NCBI GenBank assembly: GCA_022570795.1
Contig: JAKUDP010000016.1
Span: 558,001-622,000, forward strand
Reading direction: 5' to 3'
Origin: Sphaerulina vaccinii
Taxonomy: Eukaryota > Ascomycota > Dothideomycetes > Mycosphaerellales > Mycosphaerellaceae
DNA length: 64,000 nt
A program made the translations under genes and the position numbers. Positions 56,983 through 64,000 of the stretch are shown piece by piece; within the stretch, counting starts at the first letter, position 1, and every line of letters begins with the position of its first letter. Under the pieces are notes generated by a model. It made no database searches, was not told the origin of the DNA, and saw only the letters and a list, made by a program, of their open reading frames with translations.

Positions 56983-59059
56983 ATGGCGCAACGGAAACTG
57001 CAGCAGGAGATTGACAAGGCACGCATGCTCTTGGTGCGATATGGGCGTGGTATGGTCGCTAACGACAGCTGTAGGAGTTCAAGAAAGTCGCCGAAGGAGT
57101 CCAGCTATTCGAGAGCATATACGAAAAGCTCACCCAGTCGACGAACTCCTCGCAAAAGGAGAAACTCGAAGATTCGCTGAAGAAGGAGATCAAGAAGCTG
57201 CAGCGGAGTCGCGACAAGATCAAGGGCTGGGCGAGTCAAAATGATATCAAGGACAAGAAGCCGCTGCAAGACCAGCGGAAGCTCATCGAGACGGTATAGC
57301 CATCACTCGCGACTCCCTGGAAGTGGCGAAATACTAACATGTGGCGTAGCAAATGGAAAAGTTCAAAGCGGTAGAGAAGGAGATGAAGACCAAAGCGTTC
57401 TCGAAGGAGGGCCTTAACGCGGCCGCCAAACTGGATCCCAAGGAGAAGGAAAAGAACGACGTCTGCAACTTCATACAGGAAATGCTGGACGAGCTGGAAC
57501 GACAAATAGAAGCTCTCGAAGCCGAGGCCGAATCGCTACAGGCTGGACTGAAGAAGGGCAAGAAGGACTCTGGCAAGTCGGATCGCACAGCCGCACTCGA
57601 ATCGCGAGTAGAAACTCACAAATGGCATATCAGCAAATTGGAACTACTACTGCGGTCTGTGGAGAATGATGGCGTCGGACCTGAAGAAGTGAAGGACATT
57701 GAAACGGACATCAAGTACTACGTGGAAACGAATCAGGAAATGGACTTCATGGAAGACGAAGGCATTTATGATGCTCTGAATCTCGAAGAGGACGAAGCAT
57801 TGTACGGCATGCCCACTGAAAACGACAAGGTGTCTAGCCAGGACGCGCAGAGTATACAAGACGAGCCTCCGGATACAGAGGAAGCACCACAAGCGAAGAA
57901 GCCAGCCACGAAATCGAAATCCATATCAGAAACCGCAACAAGAAGGCCCAGTGTACAACTCAAGTCGACATCACAACCTTTGCCTCCGCTGGCGACACTG
58001 CAGAGTATACCGAGCAGCTCGAATACCAAAGCGGTGGAAACTATGAAGCCAGCCGTGATACCCGTAGGTCAACCTCTGAAGTATGCTTCCGCCGCCGCCG
58101 CAGCAGCAGCGAATACGAATGGTGTAGGGATAGCACCACTACCCCCGCCGCCAGGAGGAGCCAGGACGAGCGCAACATCATCACCAGCCGTGACGGCAGC
58201 ACAACCGGCAGCGCCTTCGCCAGTGAAGCCTGCGGAACCTCAACCCTCGAAACTGCCCGAACAGCCGGTGAGACAACCTGCGCCGGAGCCAAAGGCCGCC
58301 GAACCAGAACCAACGCCAGTGTCATCAGCACAGGCATCGAAGGTGGCATCAGTCAAGCCTTCGCCGCAGGTGTCAAAGGCGCAACCCACGCCAGAGATGA
58401 CTTTGGCGAAGATCCCGCAGCCGCCCAGCCCGGACTCTGGCATCTCTGGTATTGCTTTGTCGAGTCGTGACGTGGAGGAAGAGGAAGAGGAGTCCATCTA
58501 TCATCTTCCCTCTTCGCTGGCCGACCTTCTGGAGTCGTTTGAAGAGACCAAGCAACGAGGAAAGTCGGATCAGGCTTTCGACCCCAACATGCTCAATGCT
58601 TCGCGACTGAGCTGTCCCACGCCGATGGATGCTGAGAATCCCAATCACTACCGACCTCAGAACCCATATGCTTACACACCACCGCACTACCCACAAGAGC
58701 CTCTTGGGATATTTGACGATCCTAGATTGTACAGTCGGATAGATCCTGACTCTCTTTTCTACGCATTCTACTATCGCCAAGGGACATATCAGCAATACCT
58801 CGCAGCCAAGGCGCTGAAGGGCCAGAGCTGGCGGTTCCACAAGCAATATCAAACGTGGTTTCAGAGGCATGAGGAACCTAAGAACATCACCGAGGAATTT
58901 GAGCAGGGCACGTATCGTTTCTTCGATTACGAGTCTACTTGGTAAGATGCTGCCCACACAGGAGTGATATCAGATTTTCTTGCTAACATATCTCGTAGGA
59001 TGAACCGGAGAAAGGCGGACTTCAAGTTCGCTTACAAGTTTCTAGAAGATGATATCTGA
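56983..59059 (+). CDS. NOT5: CCR4-NOT complex subunit Not5/Not3
   Basis: Four exons: 56983-57018, 57075-57293, 57350-58941, 58999-59059; 635 aa. The first exon encodes MAQRKLQQEIDK; joining it to EFKKVAEGVQLFESIYEK gives the canonical Not3/Not5 N-terminal coiled coil, continuing with KKEIKKLQRSRDKIKGWASQ and MEKFKAVEKEMKTKAFSKEG. That junction needs a GC-AG intron (AAG|GCACGC...TAG); a GTGCGA donor 18 nt later would add six residues to the coiled coil. The middle is a Pro/Ala/Ser-rich linker. The C-terminal NOT box starts with DPDSLFYAFYYRQGTYQQYL and ends in the last exon with WMNRRKADFKFAYKFLEDDI. Not5 helps the complex sense slow ribosomes and links mRNA decay with transcription. The last 61-nt exon lies outside the large frame but is essential to the NOT box. 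Confidence 0.95.
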
Positions 59060-60372
59060 GCAGTTCGCTTTGCCAGTGAGTGTATCATCAGCATACTCGC
59101 TTCAGCTTTGGAAGTATCACAGTAGCTTCAAGCTCCACCGCTCTTCTTGGAGCCCATAGGGAAGGAATGAAACACCTGTCACCTTCTGGTGGCCGCCTCA
59201 CTCTTGAAGCGTTCCCCTCGGCGATTCTCATACTGAATGTTCGGCGGTTCTTCTGACTGTTCGAGCGGATTCGTCGCGTTTGTCGTATACTGCTGACCGC
59301 CAAAGAAAGTGTAATTGACGAATCATAGGTCGCGAAAGCCATTAACGGAAGGTCAAAGGCGATGCAAGGCACGCGACGCTTGCTGCTGCATTTCGCTACC
59401 ACGAACTTTCACGGCACCTGGATCAAGCTGTCTAGCTGTCTATGCTCAAGCTTGCGCCTCCGCCAAGCGAGGCTTGTGGAAGAGGCCGCTCACTGAGCAC
59501 TTCACAGTACCAGGTCTCCACGTGATCAAATGGCGGCCACACTTTGATACAGGCAACCAGGCGTCTCGTATACGAAGGCCGCACTGCGACCGGCAATCTG
59601 GATACCACGCGCCAATCGACGATTATCTTACCTCCAACCCTTCAGCCTTACTGCGAAAGTGCCTCAGGCAAAGACTGGCGCTCAGCATTGGTCCGCAAGG
59701 CAATCGGATGGAGACACAGCCCTTTCCTGGAAGACTTCGTTTCTGATAATGTGAGTCAGAATGCTTTATTGCTGGCCGGCGCCGGCATCGTGGACGCTGC
59801 GCACTTGCGGCCTATCAGTGATCGTCATTAACTGCCTGGTGAGGTTGCACACTCCGACTCCGCCCAGTGCTCAGCAAGATATCGTGAGATCCTTCAAAGA
59901 GCGGCCCGTTGAACGCGGCAACCAGAACACTGGTCATGCCCACGTTGCCTGCATCCTACAAGCGGCACTTCCAGGATTGTGGTCGATGTTCAGTACTCGA
60001 GATTGCGGCAGAGCCTCCAACCCGACTGCTCACCCCCAGATGATACTGTCGCCCTGCCATTTCGAATGGCTGCCAGACTGCCGGATCACATTCCGTCGAC
60101 TGTGATCGATTGTCGACCTCACTTCATGGCCGCAGTCGCCCTTCCATTCCCGACTAACCGACACCAAGATGTTCTGCCTTCTCACTACACACCCAGGCAG
60201 TGCTAAGTGGCTTTCCATTCCACATTCCGGAGAAGATCATATGGGCCATCAAAGTGAGTGACACCATACCATAGGCACAACTCCAGGCCATGCGGCCTCC
60301 AGCTATCAGCGATGATAAGTACAGTCTCATTTCTCTCATCATGTACCACTTCTGCTCCTTGACACAACTGTA
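59060..60372. other. Intergenic, no gene supported
   Basis: 1.3 kb between NOT5 and the C2H2 gene. Frames at 59315-59746 and 59761-60105 show no domain. The last 150 bases should be the 5' flank of the zinc-finger gene. Confidence 0.5.
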
Positions 60373-61119
60373 ATGAGTACAACGAACAACTACTATTCTT
60401 CGTCACCGCCTACTTCGATATTCAATAAGCTCGCTGGTCTCTTCGATAAGGCTCTTGATCTAGAATCGGTCATAGAACATCCTGCTCCTTATCCTCGTAT
60501 TTCGAGAAGGAAGAGCTGTCGCCAGTTGCGCGATAGCTATCAAGATTACACAGTAAGACGATTCAATAGCGAAGTGATGTACGACCAAGCGCTAATGAAA
60601 GTAGATGCCTTCAGGCTACTCTTCCTATAACACAAGACCCATCGCACCATATGGCTACCCAACGACGCCGACTTCATCATATGGCTCTTCTCCTTCATCG
60701 CCATACCAGCGATACCACAGTAACAGTCCAACGTCATACTATCCTTCCACGCCTCGAGCATCGGTCCCGTAAGCGTCCCCTTCACTCCATCTGATTGCCA
60801 CTAACCACTCTCTAGAATCGAGTATTGCTGCCTCATTCCTGGTTGCACCTATGCTGCGGCCCGCAAGGCAGATTTAGAACGACACTATCAAGCCATGCAC
60901 GTTCCAGCGCCCCCTATGGTCGATTGTAGCTGGCCTGGTTGTCATCGCAAAGACAACTATGGCTTCAAGAGAAAGGACAAGCTTGTTGATCACATGAGGG
61001 AGGTTCACAAAGCTGATATTCCGAAGAGGACGAGTGTTAGTGGGCAAAGTGGTTCAAGCAGAAGACCGACGAGTGGTGGTGGAAGTGGTAGCACTTACTA
61101 TGTCTATCCTTACCAGTGA
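60373..61119 (+). CDS. Two-finger C2H2 zinc-finger protein
   Basis: Three coding parts are visible. Part 1 (60373 to about 60552) starts MSTTNNYYSSSPPTSIFNK and ends near SYQDYT before a GTAAGA donor. Part 2 (ending 60768) is Ser/Pro/Tyr-rich (RPIAPYGYPTTPTSSYGSS). Part 3 (60816-61119) follows a 47-nt GTAAGC...TAG intron and carries both fingers: CLIPGCTYAAARKADLERHYQAMH with a gap in writing here between CLIPGC and HYQAMH (C-x4-C-x12-H-x4-H), and CSWPGCHRKDNYGFKRKDKL leading to HMREVH (C-x4-C-x15-H-x4-H). A Ser/Gly-rich tail ends the protein. Parts 2 and 3 join cleanly in frame. The junction of parts 1 and 2 is unresolved: the GTAAGA donor with the TTCAG acceptor at about 60615 shifts the frame, so a different splice pair must be used. 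It is probably a nuclear DNA-binding regulator; its target is unknown. Confidence 0.6.
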
Positions 61120-61969
61120 TAGTCTGACAAAGGCATGGCGTTCGAGAGACGGGGTTTGGCGTACTGTACTATATGGCAGTGACTTGAGTTAGGAGATCGG
61201 TGGCTCGCAAGAGATTTTGGAGGGCTATGGCGTCTTGTACAACGATAGAAAGAATAAGATACCCAAGGCAACGAAGCTAGCTGTAGCAATAGTGAGACGA
61301 CGAATGGCAGTAAACATATCATCGATGAAGTGCAAAAGAATGGCAAAATCGAAATATCATGACTGTGGTGGCTGTCCGAGTAATACCGCAGAGTGATTCA
61401 TCGCCTTGGTATCTCATTTTGGCCAGTCTGATCTTCACCATTACCTACGCTAACGACTTACGAAGCATTCCACTAGGTCAAGTGCTCGATGAAGACAGCT
61501 ATCAAAAAGTTTGTATATAGATGTCGATATGCCCTACTAGGTCGTATCAAAAGAAGACATTGGAGGGCAAAACAATCGCCTCTTTTATGCAAGCACGCCA
61601 GACACGAGGCCAGTGTACCTCATATACCCGACAGCTGGATTGTGTGTTCTAGCATCAGCTTTGCTGACGACTTACTGGTAGACCACTACACCATGCACGA
61701 TTGATGAATGGCCCAGATATGTGCCCAAATATGGAGTTCAATGAACCCTACTGAGTTGCGCGGTGTTCGAACACATAAAGACCGACATACAGAGAGGTAT
61801 TAGTACATATCTATCAGCAGAATCAATACGCTTGCTTGAACGCTCAACGCTCATCACCCCAACTTTTCGAAAACATCGCTCTTGCCGAAACATCACACTC
61901 GCCCCTTCCTTCTCTTACAGCATTAACATACATGTACAACATCACCGCCTCCCTCTTCATCAATCTCAA
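61120..61969. other. Intergenic region upstream of the tRNA gene
   Basis: About 0.85 kb. The left part is the 3' flank of the C2H2 gene. No protein gene is supported; short frames lack domains. Confidence 0.5.
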
Positions 61970-62130
61970 TCCGATGTGGTGTAGTGGCTAGCATATCCGG
62001 TTCTCATTCATTCATGAGTACTCCTTTCCGGTTGACCAGGGTTCAGTAAGTTCGACGTCAAAGCATCAACAACGCGTGTCCGAATCCGTGGAACGCACAG
62101 CTAACCAGAATCAGATTCCCTGTATCGGAA
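61970..62130 (+). tRNA. tRNA-Glu(CTC) gene with an anticodon-loop intron and a second GT-AG insertion in the T-loop
   Basis: The acceptor 5' strand TCCGATG (61970-61976) pairs with TATCGGA (62123-62129) over all 7 positions, one a G-T wobble; the discriminator is A62130. The D-arm/A box is TGGTGTAGTGGCTAGCATA. The anticodon stem TCCGG (61996-62000) pairs with CCGGT (62028-62032) at four of five positions. The loop TTCTCA holds anticodon CTC (62003-62005). After A37 comes a canonical 20-nt intron (62007-62026), whose GAG can pair with the anticodon. The T-stem CAGGG (62037-62041) pairs perfectly with CCCTG (62118-62122). Between them the T-loop is split after TTCA by 69 nt (62046-62114) that start GTAAGTTCG and end CTAACCAGAATCAG. 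Removing them gives the 7-nt loop TTCAATT and a consensus B box (GGTTCAATTCC). A TTTTT terminator lies downstream. Whether it is expressed is unknown. Confidence 0.75.
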
Positions 62131-62146
62131 ACGATACAGCATTCTC

Positions 62147-62151
62147 TTTTT
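62147..62151 (+). terminator. RNA polymerase III terminator of the tRNA gene
   Basis: A run of five T residues 17 bases after the discriminator position, the usual pol III stop signal and distance. Confidence 0.6.
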
Positions 62152-62196
62152 GCTTTCCAGAAGCAACTTCTTTCTTTTGTTGATCCCGTGTGAAGA

Positions 62197-62870
62197 TCAC
62201 CTCCACCCACCACCAATGCTGTGCAAGATCTCACTCAGACTCGGATCCTCTCCAAGCCACTTTCGTTCCTGCTGATCAGCATATCTCAGAAGCTGATCGA
62301 CTCTCTGATCAGTGACTTGCTGCAAGTCTTGTTGCAGTTGGTATCTGATCTGCAGGAGAGCTTGAGCATGTGTGGCGTTGGGCCTTTGTCCTTGTAAGAT
62401 CTTTTGTCGATTGGATACCCACTTCAATGCTGCTTGTGCTTGAAGGTAACACTTGTGGGCTTGGAAGCGTTTGGATGCTGCGTCGAAGAGGACTCTGTTG
62501 TCGGTCGATTTGGTTAGTGGGACCCTTCGTGATGTAGGAGATGTGTTGAGTTGACATACCTCTGTAGCTGTATCTTGGCAGCTTCTTCGTCGCCTTCTTT
62601 CGTTGTGCTTGGGACCATACCATTGAAGCCTTGTTGGAGTAGTTGATGAGATTGTGCCACGCAGTGTCGTAAGACTTGGTAGCCTTCTTCATTGTACTCT
62701 TCTGCCGAAGGGCTCGCTCGTATGGATGCCATGTAAGTCTGAATGTTGCGAAAGTCTGTCATGAGCTCTGATACACGCATTGCTCGGGCCATGTTAAGCC
62801 CGTCTGCCATGGTGTAGCAGGGCAATGAGTAGGCCTGCAATGGGTACGAGTATGTGATAGTAGTAGTCAT
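62197..62870 (-). CDS. Helical Gln-rich hypothetical protein
   Basis: Two exons read leftward: 62870-62560 and 62494-62197, joined over a 65-nt intron with GTATGT donor, CACTAACC branch point and CAACAG acceptor; 202 aa. The product begins MTTTITYSYPLQAYSLPCYT and is then almost entirely helical and polar: ARAMRVSELMTDFRNIQTYM, EGYQVLRHCVAQSHQLLQQG, RFQAHKCYLQAQAALKWVS and QIRYQLQQDLQQVTDQRVD. It ends in HSIGGGWR. This suggests a bundle of four or five helices. No known family is recognised, and there is no signal peptide or clear membrane span. Exon joining keeps the helical pattern and frame, which supports the gene. It converges on the tRNA gene, with its stop only 67 bases from the tRNA end. 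Function unknown. Confidence 0.65.
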
Positions 62871-64000
62871 GAAGAAACGCCTCGAGGTGGAAGTGGCTGT
62901 GGTCCGTATGCTGTTCTGAGCAGGAATGTGGTGGCAACATCAGCCCTACGGTAGGGCAGTAGGATCTCATATGAGGAAAGGGACATTGCTATATCTGGAC
63001 TCTGCGATTAGCTTGTGCAGTATCTGTATCATTGGCTTGTCCAGTTGTTGGCATCGCTGAGGGGTCGGTAGTATCGTGGCTGACGGCATGTCTCGCGCTA
63101 TAGCTTCGGACGTGAAGCATCGTGATCCAACGACCGCTCTTCATAGCGCTGCCGTGGTATCCAGACTCCATAGACACGGCAGAGGAGAGGTCGAAGAGGA
63201 GGTGTGTGCTAGCGCGGCAACGTCAACAGTGATGCGGTTCAGCTTCTTAGCTTAGAAACGCCATACATGAGGGAGTGATAGGGCAGGTGATTAGTGTGAT
63301 CATGAAAGCTCAGGTCTCGTCTGTCAAGCCATCACGATACTCAGGCGAAATCGGTGAAGCCATCATGGTATACAGGCGAGATCGGTAGACCTGAAGTAGA
63401 CCAGATGAGGAGTCCAAGAAAATAAGGTGCGGCTCTGTGCGTTGCAGTGTCGATCGCCATTGGCCGCATACAGGAAGCAGGACCCATTTACGTATCATCG
63501 CTAAGAGCTGCTGGCATATGACACCCTGCAATGCGTGCATAACGCGTGGCAGAGCTCGAAAGTAAAGCTGCGGATTGGCTCTCTGGCTGAGCGGTATAGC
63601 TAAGAATTGCCCGCGGGAGCCAGCCGCTGTGCGATCGCAGCCGCAGGAAGCGTGGGAGTTGAGTGGTTCCATGAGATTCATTATTGTGAAGTTGGTATAG
63701 TACAACGCCTCAAGTGCAATGGAAGCCGTGGGGTGTGCAGTAGCAAGAAACCTTGCGAAGCTGTATTGAAGCTCGTGTAGACATGCAGCAGCCACGCAGC
63801 GTAGAGTTTGAAGAAACGTGAGGTCGGACGAATCATGTTCGACCTGTCAAGTCTTAGCGCGGCATGGCTTTTCGGACATAGGCGAAGCAATGTCATATTG
63901 CATCGACGACATGTTCCAAAAGCATACCTTTGCGACTGTTTCTTGATCGTAGCACTGCATGGCATCATGCCTGCAAGGGGCAAGGCTGAAGTGGATCAGA
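62871..64000. other. Right-end region, no gene supported
   Basis: 1.1 kb to the window edge. It contains the 5' flank of the minus-strand hypothetical gene, then frames (63310-63795 and 63681-63983, minus) that overlap each other and show no domain. A gene entering from the right cannot be excluded. Confidence 0.4.

Noticed and set aside
63577..63640. tRNA-like sequence with an A-box-like TGGCTGAGCGGT and a hairpin GGCTCTC...GGGAGCC
   Set aside because: No anticodon arm or T-arm can be folded; the supposed T-arm is a GCGATCGC palindrome. It may be a relic but is not supportable as a gene.
63310..63795. 161-codon minus-strand frame near the right edge
   Set aside because: No domain and overlaps another long frame; not enough support for a gene.
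1..64000. CRISPR array, prokaryotic operons or riboswitches
   Set aside because: The window is eukaryotic; no regularly spaced short palindromic repeats or bacterial-type gene organisation are present.

Overview
The window looks like a chromosome segment of a filamentous ascomycete, most likely a dothideomycete related to Mycosphaerella-type fungi. Evidence: spliceosomal introns of about 47-75 nt with GTAAGT-like donors and CTAAC/CTAAT branch points, ascomycete gene families (PSP1-domain protein, Ste7-type MAPKK, EMP70, Erv25, Spt6, Not5), and transposon relics carrying the CpA-to-TpA signature of repeat-induced point mutation (RIP). Genus-level placement is inference. LAYOUT: 1-8210 is AT-rich RIP-inactivated DNA: a Ty1/copia retrotransposon on the minus strand (RNase H side at the left edge, 5' LTR near 4631-4875), then a PIF/Harbinger-like DDE transposon on the plus strand. 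The change to normal host DNA near 8210 is abrupt. From 8615 onward the DNA is genic: an MFS transporter with a very long cytosolic loop; a decaying ~95-bp tandem repeat; a five-exon PSP1-domain gene followed by an in-frame open extension behind its stop codon; 5.4 kb without a convincing gene; a small Cys-rich protein gene; an SDR oxidoreductase; a short repeat-bearing protein; and the out-of-frame junction of a broken acyltransferase with the 3' part of an NRPS-like (A-T-TE) gene. The right half (29-64 kb) is mostly housekeeping: EMP70/TM9SF protein, Sdh5 (SDHAF2), an Ala/Pro/Val-rich protein, Erv25, a UBE2O-like E2, a secreted alpha-amylase, a Ste7-type MAPKK, SPT6, a zinc alcohol dehydrogenase, D-aminoacyl-tRNA deacylase, NOT5, a C2H2 zinc-finger gene, a tRNA-Glu gene and a helical unknown protein. 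HOW IT FITS TOGETHER: there is no operon logic. Conserved genes in the right half act in secretion (EMP70, Erv25), mitochondrial complex II assembly (Sdh5), transcription and mRNA turnover (Spt6, Not5), signalling (MAPKK), ubiquitylation (UBE2O-like) and translation quality control (DTD). The 22-29 kb stretch (SDR plus broken acyltransferase and NRPS-like pieces) may be the remains of a small metabolite locus. MOST UNUSUAL SIGNAL: at 61970-62130 a tRNA-Glu(CTC) gene carries the usual anticodon-loop intron and a second, 69-nt insertion inside the T-loop/B-box. That insertion has textbook spliceosomal features (GTAAGT, CTAAC, CAG). Removing it restores a 7-nt T-loop, a perfect T-stem and a fully paired acceptor stem.
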